Below are positions 26,502 through 35,474 of a stretch of DNA of 64,000 nt, piece by piece; position 1 is the first letter of the stretch, and each line of letters begins with the position of its first letter. Source of the DNA: Streptomyces qinglanensis (GTDB lineage Bacteria > Actinomycetota > Actinomycetes > Streptomycetales > Streptomycetaceae). The DNA lies in NCBI RefSeq assembly GCF_900111245.1, contig NZ_FOGO01000013.1:133384-197383 (forward strand), read 5' to 3'. The translations under genes and the position numbers were made by a program. The notes under the pieces are model-generated. The model was not told the DNA's origin. It was given only the letters and a program-made list of their open reading frames with translations, and did not search any database.

Positions 26502-26549
26502 ATGAACGACACCGGGACCGCACATCCGAGCACGACGAGGAGTCGATGA
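26502..26549 (+). CDS. possible 15-aa leader peptide before the FAD oxidoreductase
   Basis: Short ORF (MNDTGTAHPSTTRSR) with a strong SD (AGGAAGAAGG, 3-8 nt upstream of its ATG). Its stop overlaps the oxidoreductase ATG as ATGA. The arrangement suggests translational coupling: ribosomes load at the leader and re-initiate at the oxidoreductase. The peptide has no recognisable attenuator run. Whether it is translated is untested. Confidence 0.45.
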   Translation: MNDTGTAHPSTTRSR

Positions 26550-27976
26550 CCGTGAGTGATGCCGTGGACTCTCCTGTTGCCCTCCGCTCCCTCGCCGACG
26601 CCCGGCCCACCCCCTTCTGGCTGGACGACCCGGCCCACCGCCCCGAGCACCGCCCGGCCCTCGTCGGCGACGAGCACTGCGACCTGCTGGTGGTCGGCGG
26701 CGGTTACAGCGGCCTGTGGACCGCGCTGCTCGCCAAGGAGCGGGACCCCGCCCGCGACGTGGTGCTCGTCGAGGGCGAGGAGGTCGGCTGGGCCGCTTCC
26801 GGGCGCAACGGCGGCTTCTGTGCGGCCTCGCTCACCCACGGCTTCGGCAACGGCCTCGCCCGCTGGCCCGAGGAGATCGCCGAACTCGAACGGCTGGGAC
26901 ACCGCAACCTGGACGCCATCGAGGAAGCCGTCACCCGCTACGCCATCGACTGCGACTTCGAGCGCACCGGCGAAATCGCCCTGGCCACCGAGCCCTACCA
27001 GGTCGCCGAACTGGAGGAATGGGCGCAGCAGGCCGAGGAGCTCGGCGTGGGCGGGGGACTGACCCTGCTCGACCGGGAAGCGGTGCGCGCCGAAGCCGAC
27101 TCGCCGACCTTCCTGGCCGGACTCTGGGACCGCACCGGAGTCGCCATGGTCAACCCCGCTCGCCTCGCCTGGGGCCTCAAGCGCGCCTGCGAACAGGCCG
27201 GTGTCCGCATCCACGAGCACACCCCCGCGACCCGGCTGGACACCCGCGGCGCCGAGATCGCCGTCGCCACCCCCTACGGCCGGGTGTACGCGCGCAGCGT
27301 CGCCCTGGGCACCAATGCCTTCCCGTCCCTGCTGCGCCGGGTGCGGCCCTACATCGCCCCCGTCTACGACTACGCGCTGATGACCGAGCCGCTCGACGAG
27401 GAGCAGCGGGCGGCGATCAACTGGCACAACCGCCAGGGCCTCAGCGACAGCGCCAACCACTTCCACTACTTCCGCATCACCACCGACAACCGCATCCTGT
27501 GGGGCGGCTACGACGTCCTCTACCACTACGGCAGCCGGATCTCCCGCGACTACCACCAGCGTCCCGAGACCTTCGCCAAGCTCGCCCAGCACTTCTTCCG
27601 CTGCTTCCCGCAGCTCGAAGGGCTGCGCTTCACCCACAGCTGGGGCGGCGTCATCGACACCTGCTCGCGCTTCTCCCCGTTCTTCGGCACCGCCGCCGAC
27701 GGCCGCGTCGGCTACGCCGCGGGCTTCACCGGACTCGGCGTCGGCGCCACCCGGTTCGGAGCCGAGGTCATGCTCGACCTGCTCGCAGGCGAGCGCACCG
27801 AGCGCACCGCGCTGCGGATGGTGCGCAAGAAGCCGCTCCCGTTCCCGCCCGAGCCGGTGCGCTGGGCCGGGATCGGGCTCACCCAGTGGTCGCTGGCCCG
27901 CTCCGACGCGCAGGCCGGGCGGCGCAACTTGTGGCTGAAGGCCATGGACAAGGTGGGCATGGGATTCGACAGCTGA
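26546..27976 (+). CDS. FAD-dependent oxidoreductase (gamma-glutamylputrescine oxidase-like)
   Basis: 476-aa DAO-superfamily flavoenzyme. The N-terminal dinucleotide fold contains CDLLVVGGGYSGLWTALLAK and the FAD-linked GWAASGRNGGF. The C-terminal part has FTHSWGGVIDTCSRFSPFFG and YAAGFTGLGVGATRFGAEVM. It resembles PuuB, which oxidises gamma-glutamylputrescine; the polyamine importer directly upstream supports this. The ATG at 26546 has GAGGAG 4 nt upstream; a GTG two codons later is possible. There is no signal peptide. Confidence 0.87.
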   Translation: MTVSDAVDSPVALRSLADARPTPFWLDDPAHRPEHRPALVGDEHCDLLVVGGGYSGLWTALLAKERDPARDVVLVEGEEVGWAASGRNGGFCAASLTHGFGNGLARWPEEIAELERLGHRNLDAIEEAVTRYAIDCDFERTGEIALATEPYQVAELEEWAQQAEELGVGGGLTLLDREAVRAEADSPTFLAGLWDRTGVAMVNPARLAWGLKRACEQAGVRIHEHTPATRLDTRGAEIAVATPYGRVYARSVALGTNAFPSLLRRVRPYIAPVYDYALMTEPLDEEQRAAINWHNRQGLSDSANHFHYFRITTDNRILWGGYDVLYHYGSRISRDYHQRPETFAKLAQHFFRCFPQLEGLRFTHSWGGVIDTCSRFSPFFGTAADGRVGYAAGFTGLGVGATRFGAEVMLDLLAGERTERTALRMVRKKPLPFPPEPVRWAGIGLTQWSLARSDAQAGRRNLWLKAMDKVGMGFDS

Positions 27977-28155
27977 CGGCGCCGCCTGCGTGCCCGCCTG
28001 CGTGCCCCACGGGGAGGGCGCCTGCCGTGCGACAGCTCCCCGGCGTGCGGAGTGCGACGGGCGTGCGACGGGCGCACGGCGGAGGCACGGCCGGGGCCGG
28101 CCGGCGTCCGGCTGCCGGGTGTCGGGGCACCGGCGGACACGGGGTTGCCGGGCGG

Positions 28156-29088
28156 TCAGGCCCGGGTCGGCGCGCTGCTGCCGTGCGGCCGGTTCCGGCC
28201 GGTACACGGCAGGCGGGCGCCGGATCCCAGCCGGTGTGCGGCCGCGCAGGCCACGCACAGCAGCAGCACACTCAGACACCAGCCCGCCAGCACATCCAGC
28301 GGCCAGTGGTATCCCCGCCACACCAGTCCGAGCCCGTTGCCGACGACCAGGGCGGCGACCAGCGCCCGCGCCGCCCGGCGCACGGCAGGGGAGAGCCCGC
28401 CGCTCAGCAGGAGCAGCGCGCCACCGAGCGCCGCCGCGGTGGTGGCGGCGTGCCCGGACGGGTAGAAGCCTCCACCGCCGGACGGACCGACGCGATCCGT
28501 CCACGCCTTCAGGCCCAGCACAAGGGGAACCATCAGCGCCACTGCCGTCCCGTAGCAGACCACCGGCCACCAGCGGCGGCCCCCCGAACGCAGCAGCGAC
28601 AGCGCCATCGCGGCGGCGAGCAGCGGCAGCGCCACCTCCAGGTTGCCCAGGTCCGAGAGCAGCTCGGCCGGCATCTCCGGCGGCGCCGCCCGGCGCACGG
28701 CCGCCCCCAGCTCCTCGTCCCGGCGGACCAGCGCGCCCCCCACCAGCACCTGCCAGGTGCCCAGAAGCAGCAGGAGAGCGCACAGACCGCAGACCGGCAC
28801 CAGCAGCCGACGACGGCGCGGTGCTCCGGAGCTGGGAGGTGCCGTGAGCGTGGCCGGCCGCCCGGGAACCGGGGGGACAGTTCCAGGGCGGCCGTGTCGA
28901 CCGGGTTGCCGCCGGTCCCGGGGGGTGTGGGACAAGCGGCTGTCCGATCGGTGAGGAACGTGCGCGAGGGCACGACCGGGCCTGTCTTGGGGAGCGACCG
29001 GCTCGGACCGGGAACCCGGAGGTGGCCCTCCGCGCCTCCCGGCGACTCCAGAACCGTACGGCAGCGGCTCGGGCCCCGACAGGCGCAT
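28156..29088 (-). CDS. PAP2-family membrane phosphatase
   Basis: Integral membrane protein with about six helices and a degenerate PAP2 acid-phosphatase motif set: LKAWTDRVGPSG (first motif, without the usual RP), YPSGHAATTAA (intact PSGH) and WRGYHWPLDVLAGW (R-x5-HxxxD-like). Substrates of relatives are lipid or undecaprenyl phosphates. The start is uncertain. ATG 29088 gives 310 aa, but its first 110 residues look disordered and no SD is visible, so the real start may be nearer 28850. A gabT terminator upstream (29218-29260) sets an outer limit. Confidence 0.65.
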   Translation of the reverse strand: MRLSGPEPLPYGSGVAGRRGGPPPGSRSEPVAPQDRPGRALAHVPHRSDSRLSHTPRDRRQPGRHGRPGTVPPVPGRPATLTAPPSSGAPRRRRLLVPVCGLCALLLLLGTWQVLVGGALVRRDEELGAAVRRAAPPEMPAELLSDLGNLEVALPLLAAAMALSLLRSGGRRWWPVVCYGTAVALMVPLVLGLKAWTDRVGPSGGGGFYPSGHAATTAAALGGALLLLSGGLSPAVRRAARALVAALVVGNGLGLVWRGYHWPLDVLAGWCLSVLLLCVACAAAHRLGSGARLPCTGRNRPHGSSAPTRA

Positions 29089-29217
29089 TACGCACCGGAC
29101 ATCGGCCCCGCACACATTCTTCACCGGTGCTGCTCCCCTGCTGGTCACCGCCCGCTCCGGCGGCACGCGGCGCCGGTCCACCCGCGTCGGGGCCACGCTA
29201 CCGGTCCCGAACGCGGT

Positions 29218-29260
29218 TGCGGGGAGGACCGGCCGCCCGCAGTGGCCGGTCCTCCCCGCA
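29218..29260 (-). terminator. gabT terminator
   Basis: Perfect 17-bp stem (TGCGGGGAGGACCGGCC pairs with GGCCGGTCCTCCCCGCA) with a 9-nt loop. It sits about 110 nt past the stop of reverse-strand gabT and before the PAP2 gene. Confidence 0.8.
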
Positions 29261-29368
29261 CCCGTCTGCGGCGGCGTGCCGCGTGCCGCGCCGCCGCATG
29301 CCGCGAGCCGCCGGCCGGTGGGAAGAACCGGCCGACGGCTCGCTCAGGAGGGCTCGGAGCCCTCGGTC

Positions 29369-30727
29369 TCACAGGCCCGCGACTGCCTCCTCCAGGACGT
29401 CCAGACCCTCGTTGAGCAGGTCCTCACCGATGACCAGCGGCGGCAGGAAGCGCACGACGTTGCCGTAGGTGCCGGTCGTCAGGACGAGCAGGCCCTGCTG
29501 GTGGCACGCCTTCGCGAGCGCCGCGGTGGCCTCCGGGTTGGGCTCCTTGCCGCCCGGCTTCACCAGCTCGACGGCGAGCATGGCACCCCGGCCGCGGACA
29601 TCGCCGATGATCTCGGAGCTCTCCGCCAGCTTCTCCAGCCGCGGCTTCATGATCTCCTCGATGCGCCGGGCCTTGGCGGGGAGGTCGAGCTCGCGCATCG
29701 TCTCGATGGAGCCGAGCGCCGCCGCGCACGCCACCGGGTTGCCGCCGTAGGTGCCGCCCAGGCCGCCGCTGTGCGCGGCATCCATGATGTCGGCCCGGCC
29801 GGTGACCGCGGCGAGCGGCATGCCGCCCGCGATGCCCTTCGCCGTCGTGATCAGGTCCGGCACGAGGCCCTCGTCCTCACAGGCGAACCACTGGCCCGTG
29901 CGGCAGAAGCCGGACTGGATCTCGTCCGCGACGAAGACGATGCCGTTGTCCCGCGCGAACTGCTGGATGCGCGGCAGGAAGCCCTTGGCCGGGACGATGA
30001 AGCCGCCCTCGCCCAGCACCGGTTCGATGATGATCGCAGCGACGTTGTCCGGGCCGATCTGCTTGGTGATCTGGTCGATCGCCTGGGCCGCGGCCTCCTC
30101 GGCGCAGTTCTCCGGGCCGGTCAGCCAGCGGTAGGGGTAGGCGACCGGGACCCGGTAGACCTCGGGCGCGAACGGGCCGAAGCTGTGCTTGTACGGCATG
30201 TTCTTCGAGGTGAGCGCCATCGTCAGGTTGGTGCGGCCGTGGTAGCCGTGGTCGAACACCACGACGGCCTGGCGGCCGGTGTGCGCCCGGGCGATCTTGA
30301 CGGCGTTCTCCACCGCCTCGGCGCCGGAGTTGAACAGCGCGCTCTTCTTGGCGTGGTCGCCCGGGGTGACCGCGGCCAACTCCTCGCAGACCCGCACGTA
30401 GGGCTCGTAGGGGACGACCATCGCGCAGGTGTGGGTGAAGTCGTTGAGCTGCTCGGTGGCCCGGCGCACGACCGCCTCGGCGCTGTTGCCGACCGAGGTC
30501 ACGGCGATGCCGGAGCCGAAGTCGATGAAGGAGTTGCCGTCCACGTCCTCCAGGACGCCGCCGCCCGCCCGGCGCGCGAAGACCGGCAGCACCGTCCCGA
30601 TGCCGTTGGCGACCGAGGCCTGCTTGCGGGCCATCAGCTCCTGCGACACAGGCCCGGGGACAGCGGTGACCACACGCCGCTCCTGGGGGAGGGAAGGCCC
30701 TCCGGACAGTTCCGTCTTTCCGGTCAT
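29369..30727 (-). CDS. gabT: 4-aminobutyrate aminotransferase
   Basis: 452-aa PLP-dependent class III transaminase converting GABA and 2-oxoglutarate to succinic semialdehyde and glutamate. Clear motifs: NSGAEAVENAVKIARAHTGR, FDHGYHGRTNLTMALT, FVADEIQSGFCRTG (cofactor Asp) and DLITTAKGIAGGMPLAAVTG (Schiff-base Lys). The ATG start follows AGGAG about 8 nt upstream. It is transcribed away from the VirD4-like gene. It would receive GABA made by the polyamine pathway encoded to its left. Confidence 0.94.
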   Translation of the reverse strand: MTGKTELSGGPSLPQERRVVTAVPGPVSQELMARKQASVANGIGTVLPVFARRAGGGVLEDVDGNSFIDFGSGIAVTSVGNSAEAVVRRATEQLNDFTHTCAMVVPYEPYVRVCEELAAVTPGDHAKKSALFNSGAEAVENAVKIARAHTGRQAVVVFDHGYHGRTNLTMALTSKNMPYKHSFGPFAPEVYRVPVAYPYRWLTGPENCAEEAAAQAIDQITKQIGPDNVAAIIIEPVLGEGGFIVPAKGFLPRIQQFARDNGIVFVADEIQSGFCRTGQWFACEDEGLVPDLITTAKGIAGGMPLAAVTGRADIMDAAHSGGLGGTYGGNPVACAAALGSIETMRELDLPAKARRIEEIMKPRLEKLAESSEIIGDVRGRGAMLAVELVKPGGKEPNPEATAALAKACHQQGLLVLTTGTYGNVVRFLPPLVIGEDLLNEGLDVLEEAVAGL

Positions 30728-31139
30728 AGCGCACTCCTCGGGAGGAACGGGTGTCTGGCACTTCGCAGGCTAGGGGCACGCGGACGGAGGACACATGCAC
30801 CGCTCCGGAGAAGTGCGGGCCGCGTGTTGGCCACGACGGACATAGGTGTGCGGGTGGCAGGCCGTACCGCCTCGCCTCTCCGCCCGGCCCGGGCACCCGC
30901 GTCCGCCCCTGTCCGTCCCTGCCCGTCCCTGCCCGTCCCTGTCCGTCCCTGTCCGCTCCCGTCCGCCCTCGTCCGGCAGCCGGCCCGGCCGCCGGAGGTG
31001 TGCGCTCACCGCCGCTCTCCGCGGGCCCCGCCGCCAGGCCCGGGCCAACTGACATGGTCAGCCGCTAGATTGGGGGGCAGGAGGGCGCCGGTCGGGTACC
31101 GGACCGGCGCGTCGGGGCGTCAGGGAGCTGAGGCAGCAC
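30728..31139. other. 412-bp divergent intergenic region with tandem repeats
   Basis: Lies between gabT (reverse) and the VirD4/TraG-like gene (forward), so it should hold both promoters. The main visible structure is a 10-bp tandem repeat at 30901-30970. Short open frames crossing it follow the repeat periodicity and are not credible genes. No -10/-35 pair is convincing. Confidence 0.7.
30901..30970 (+). repeat. seven-copy 10-bp tandem repeat (GTCCGTCCCT-like)
   Basis: Units in order: GTCCGCCCCT, GTCCGTCCCT, GCCCGTCCCT, GCCCGTCCCT, GTCCGTCCCT, GTCCGCTCCC, GTCCGCCCTC. The 10-bp period is close to one helical turn, so any protein reading it would see all copies on one face. Confidence 0.9.
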
Positions 31140-33359
31140 ATGGACATGGGGCTTCCCCACCGGAAGCAGGGCACAGGCAGCACGCACCACACTGCCCCCA
31201 CCCCCACCGGCCACCCTGCGGTCCCACCCCAACCCCCCCAACCCTCCGCACCCCCCGACACGAGCGCCGGCCCCCGGGTCCCCGGCGTGGAGGCGGGCCC
31301 TCCACCCATGCCCTCCGGCGCCCCCCAGGGCGGCCCCCCGCTCGCGGACTGGCTGCGCCTGCCCCGCCCGGAGGCGGCCCCGGGCGTATGGCGCTGCGGC
31401 TACGAACAGCGCCCACCGGAAGACCCCGACCGCACCCCCGCCCGCCAGCTCGTCAGCGGCGCCCTCATCTCCTTCCTCATGGGGTGGCTGCTGTGGTCGC
31501 TGCTGTGGAACGGGTATCTGGGAAAGTTCTGGCTGTGGCCCCTCTTCGCCATGACCCCCGACGCCGTCGGATCGGGTCGTAAGTTCCTCGCCTACAGCTA
31601 CTACGCGCTGGTCGCTGTCGCCCTCATCTTCTTCTTCGGCCGTATCGGCCGCTGGGACGAGCTGGCCCGCCGGAGCCTGACCCGGTTGAAGCGCCGGGGC
31701 GGACCCGGCCCGGGGGGCGTCGTGCCGGACGGTCGAACGGAACACGCACCCGTCCCCCCACCGCACCTCGACCCCGCCCAATGGCCTGAGCTGCGGGCCG
31801 GTGGTGCCGGGCGGGCGGCCGAGGTGCTGGCCGGGGAGCTGGGCGCCGGCCGGATGACGGATGTGGACCATGCTCGGCTGGAGCGCGCGTGGCAGACCGT
31901 ACGGGCGCGGCCGCAGCGGCTGGAGGCGTTCGTCGAGAGTGTGCTCGCGCAGGGCGCGGAGGCGTGCGCGCACCCGTCGGGGGCCCGGGACCTGTCGGTG
32001 CGGGCGGCCCGGCACGATCTGTCGCTGCGCCAGGTCCGCATCGGGCGGGCCGCCGACTCCGAGCGCAATCCGCACGAGTACCGCGGGGCCGGTATCGCGC
32101 TGGACCCCTCGTTGCTGGGCACGTCCGCGCTGGCCGTCGGCCCGCCCGGCACCGGCAAGACGAGCAGGCTGGCCCGCCCGGTGGTGGAGTCGCTCTGTCT
32201 GCAGGCGCTGGCCGGGCAGGCGGCGGTGATCGCGGTGAGTCCGGCGGGTTCGCAGTTCGTGCGCGACGACTCCTTCGACCTCGTCATCCGGGTCGGGCAC
32301 TCGGGCTCGACGCACGACCTGGACCTGTACGGCGGTACGACGGATCCGGACGAGGCCGCGGGGATGCTCGCCGAGGGGCTGGTGGGGGACCTGGCCGCCG
32401 CGCTGCCGGGTGGCGACAGCCGCCGCGCGGCGACGTCGCTGGCCCAGCTCATCGGTCCGTTCGCCGCGGTGCACGGCCGGTTTCCCACCGTCCCCGAGCT
32501 GCGCGAACTGCTGGACGGCGGTCCGGGCGCGCTCGACGCGCTGCGGGAGGCACTGCGGGCCGAGGGGCAGGGCGGGCAGCTCCGGGAGCTGGACGCCTTC
32601 GAGCGGCAGTCCGGGCGCGCGGGGGACATCGCCGCGCTGCTGGCTGACCGGATCGCGCTGCTGGACCGGCCCGCCTTCGCCGACTTCTTCCTGCCCGAGG
32701 GCAGCCCGAAGGCGGCGGGTCGGCGTCCGTTCTCGCTGCGTGCGCTGGAGCATCCGCTGCGGGTCCGGGTGGACCTGCCCGAGCGGGGGCACGCGGAGGC
32801 GTCGCGGATCCTGGCCCGGCTGCTCCTCGCGCAGTTCACCGAGTGCGCCGTGGCGCGGGGTGACCAGTCGCTCTTCGCCTGCCTGGTGCTGGACGACGCG
32901 GCGCAGACCGTCACCCCGCAGGCGCTGCGGGGCCTGCAGCGGCTGCGCTCGGTGCACGCGGGCGTGCTGCTGACGCTGCGGGCGCTGGACGATGTGCCCG
33001 AACCGCTCCGCGGGCCGCTGCTCGGTGCCGTGGGGTGCCGGATGGTGTGTGCGGGTGTCACCCCGTGGGATGCCGAGCGGTTCGCCGAGGCGTGGGGTAC
33101 CGAGTGGGTGCAGACCCGTACGGTCACCAATCGGCAGCTGGTCTCGGACGAGCCCGTCACCCGGGTCCTGCACGCGGTGCGGCGGCTGGCGACGGGCAAG
33201 CACGTGACGGCCGAGTCGGTGACCGTGCGCAGTGAGCAGCGGGAGCGCTGGTCCGCCTCCGACCTGGCCAACGAGCTGCAGCCGGAGCACGCCGTGCTGT
33301 CCGTGACCACGGTCCGCGGGGAACGGACGCCGCCGATCCTGACGAAGCTGGGGGAGTGA
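31140..33359 (+). CDS. Orphan VirD4/TraG-like membrane ATPase
   Basis: 739-aa protein. Residues 15-65 are Pro-rich. Two membrane helices follow (about 103-127 and 155-171). A cytoplasmic P-loop domain comes next, with Walker A GPPGTGKT (about 334-341) and a Walker B-like LVLDDAAQ (about 582-589), in which Asp-Asp replaces Asp-Glu. The two N-terminal helices followed by a large ATPase resemble type IV coupling proteins and HerA/FtsK-class motors. No conjugation, relaxase or secretion gene is nearby. Function is unknown; DNA or protein pumping is inference. The 72-bp gap to the PucR gene suggests linkage. Confidence 0.72.
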   Translation: MDMGLPHRKQGTGSTHHTAPTPTGHPAVPPQPPQPSAPPDTSAGPRVPGVEAGPPPMPSGAPQGGPPLADWLRLPRPEAAPGVWRCGYEQRPPEDPDRTPARQLVSGALISFLMGWLLWSLLWNGYLGKFWLWPLFAMTPDAVGSGRKFLAYSYYALVAVALIFFFGRIGRWDELARRSLTRLKRRGGPGPGGVVPDGRTEHAPVPPPHLDPAQWPELRAGGAGRAAEVLAGELGAGRMTDVDHARLERAWQTVRARPQRLEAFVESVLAQGAEACAHPSGARDLSVRAARHDLSLRQVRIGRAADSERNPHEYRGAGIALDPSLLGTSALAVGPPGTGKTSRLARPVVESLCLQALAGQAAVIAVSPAGSQFVRDDSFDLVIRVGHSGSTHDLDLYGGTTDPDEAAGMLAEGLVGDLAAALPGGDSRRAATSLAQLIGPFAAVHGRFPTVPELRELLDGGPGALDALREALRAEGQGGQLRELDAFERQSGRAGDIAALLADRIALLDRPAFADFFLPEGSPKAAGRRPFSLRALEHPLRVRVDLPERGHAEASRILARLLLAQFTECAVARGDQSLFACLVLDDAAQTVTPQALRGLQRLRSVHAGVLLTLRALDDVPEPLRGPLLGAVGCRMVCAGVTPWDAERFAEAWGTEWVQTRTVTNRQLVSDEPVTRVLHAVRRLATGKHVTAESVTVRSEQRERWSASDLANELQPEHAVLSVTTVRGERTPPILTKLGE

Positions 33360-33431
33360 CGCGCGTCCCGTTCCAGGGGCGTACATCGGGGGGCCCGAAT
33401 GCGGGCCGGCGGCTGTACGGTGAAGTGCGTT

Positions 33432-35474
33432 ATGCCACCGACTCTTGCCGCGCTCGTCCAGAACTCCGCGCTCCGCCTCTCCGTGCTCGCGGGGCACGGG
33501 AGGCTGGATGCCACCGTGCGGTGGGCGCACTCCAGTGAGCTGGCCGATCCGACCCCGTACATGGACGGCGGAGAGCTCATCCTCTTCACGGGGCTCAAGC
33601 TCGACGCGGACGACCGCGGCGCGATGCGCGCCTATGTGGACAAGCTGGTGAGCAAGGGCGTGGTCGGGCTCGGCTTCGCGGCGGGTGTCAACTACGAAGG
33701 GGTACCGCAGGCCCTGGTCGACGCCTGCCGGGGTGCGGACCTCCCGCTGCTCGAGGTGCCCAGGCGTACCCCGTTCATCGCGATCAGCAAGGCGGTGTCG
33801 GCGGACATCGCCGCCGAGCAGTACCGCGCGGTGAGCGCCGGGTTCGATGCGCAGCGTGAGATGACCCGCGCCGCGCTCTCCCGGGAGGGTCCCTCCGCGC
33901 TGCTCGCGCGGCTTGCCTCGCAGGTCGACGGGTGGGCGGCGCTCTATGACGCCTCCGGTTCGGTGGTCGCCACGGCGCCGGCCTGGGCGGTGCGCCGGGC
34001 GACCCGCTTCGTCGGCGACGCCGAGCGGTTGCGGGACCGTCCCGCGCCCGCCAGCGCGGTGGTCAGCGAGGGGGACGGTGGGGACGACCGGGTCGAACTC
34101 CAGTCGATCGGCAGCGGGCGCCGTGCCAAGGCGGTACTGGCCGTCGGGACGGCGGCGCCATTGGGTACGGCCGAGCGCTATGCCGTGAACTCCGCCATCG
34201 CGCTGCTGACCCTGACCATGGAGCGGTCCCGGGCGCTGCAGGAGGCGGAGCAGCGGCTGGGTGCCGCGGTGCTCAAGATGCTGCTCGTCGGCGAGGGCGA
34301 GCATGCTCGTGCGGTGGCCGGGCAGCTCTACGGCGGCCTGCTGGACGCCCCGATGCGGGTGATCGTCGCGGAACCGGCGTCGGCGGCTGCCGCGAGGTTC
34401 GCGCAGGAGGGCATCGCGGCGGTGCAGTCGGCCCAGTCCGCCGGGCCGCCCCCGGTGCCCACGGCCTCCGCGGTCCGGCCGTCGTCGTCGGCACCCGCCG
34501 GGTATCTGGCGCGCGCGGGTGAGCTGTGCGGGCTGGCCGACCTGGCAGCCGCGGCGGGCACTCCCACGGTGGTGCCCGCGTCGTCCGAGGCGGCGCGGCC
34601 CGGCGGCGTGAAGGCGTCCACCAGGGCGTCCGCCAGGTCTTCCGCCAAGCAGTCCGTGCAGCCGTCCGCCGCCCGGCCGTCCGCGGCGCAGTCGGCAGCC
34701 TCGAAGCAGGCCGCCGGGAAGCCGTCGGCCGCCGGCGCGTGGGACGGTTCGACAGGGGCGGCCACCGGGGCGGGGGCTTCCGCAGCCTCCGGTGTGGTGG
34801 TCGGCGCGGGAGGCCCGCAGGCCGACCCGTCGGACACGGGGCGGCTGAGCCGCATCGTCTGGCCGCTCGAGGAGCTCGCGGATGCGGTCGAGACCGCTGC
34901 GGCGCGCAACGGCGAGGCGGTGCTGGTGGTGCCGGACGGGGCGCGGCTGGTCGTGCTGGCGTCGGACGGCGGCGCGGCGGTGGCCGGGTGCGCGGAGTTC
35001 GCCGGGACGGCGTCCGCGGCGCAGCCCGGACGGCGGTCCGGCGGGGGCGGCGAGGAGGGGCTGGCCATCGGCGTCTCGGCTCCGGTCGGTCTGGCCGCGG
35101 CCGCGGTCGCCTTCAAGCAGGCCGACCAGGCGCTGTCGGTCGCCCGGCGGCGCGGGGTGGCGTTGGTGGAACACGAGGACGTCGCCGCGGGGTCGGTGCT
35201 GCCGCTGCTGGCCGACGACGCCGTCCGCGCCTTCGCCGACGGGCTGCTGCGCGCGCTGCGGGAGCACGACGCGAACGGCAGGGGCGACCTGGTGGCGTCG
35301 CTGCGCGCCTGGCTGTCCCGGCACGGGCAGTGGGACGCTGCGGCGGCCGAACTCGGTGTGCACCGCCACACGCTGCGGTACCGCATGCGCCGGGTGGAGG
35401 AGATCCTGGGCCGTTCCCTCGACGACCCGGATGTGCGCATGGAGCTCTGGCTGGCCCTCAAGGCCACCGGCTGA
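33432..35474 (+). CDS. PucR-family transcriptional regulator
   Basis: 680-aa regulator. The N-terminal PucR ligand domain (about residues 5-130) starts LAALVQNSALRLSVLAG and contains YMDGGELILFTGLKL. The C-terminal HTH_30 domain ends LRAWLSRHGQWDAAAAELGVHRHTLRYRM-like sequence, with GRSLDDPDVRMELWLALKA. Between them, about residues 330-480 are an unusually long Ala/Ser/Gly/Pro linker. PucR proteins control purine or amino-acid/GABA utilisation. With gabT and an aldehyde dehydrogenase flanking, GABA or polyamine control is plausible. ATG 33432 has only a weak GGTGAAG upstream. Confidence 0.88.
   Translation: MPPTLAALVQNSALRLSVLAGHGRLDATVRWAHSSELADPTPYMDGGELILFTGLKLDADDRGAMRAYVDKLVSKGVVGLGFAAGVNYEGVPQALVDACRGADLPLLEVPRRTPFIAISKAVSADIAAEQYRAVSAGFDAQREMTRAALSREGPSALLARLASQVDGWAALYDASGSVVATAPAWAVRRATRFVGDAERLRDRPAPASAVVSEGDGGDDRVELQSIGSGRRAKAVLAVGTAAPLGTAERYAVNSAIALLTLTMERSRALQEAEQRLGAAVLKMLLVGEGEHARAVAGQLYGGLLDAPMRVIVAEPASAAAARFAQEGIAAVQSAQSAGPPPVPTASAVRPSSSAPAGYLARAGELCGLADLAAAAGTPTVVPASSEAARPGGVKASTRASARSSAKQSVQPSAARPSAAQSAASKQAAGKPSAAGAWDGSTGAATGAGASAASGVVVGAGGPQADPSDTGRLSRIVWPLEELADAVETAAARNGEAVLVVPDGARLVVLASDGGAAVAGCAEFAGTASAAQPGRRSGGGGEEGLAIGVSAPVGLAAAAVAFKQADQALSVARRRGVALVEHEDVAAGSVLPLLADDAVRAFADGLLRALREHDANGRGDLVASLRAWLSRHGQWDAAAAELGVHRHTLRYRMRRVEEILGRSLDDPDVRMELWLALKATG

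Noticed and set aside
30901..30970. CRISPR array
   Set aside because: Repeats are 10 bp with no spacers and no cas genes nearby.
30751..31068. Small forward ORF of about 105 codons in the gabT divergent region
   Set aside because: Its sequence is produced by the 10-bp repeats, and no SD or motif is visible.
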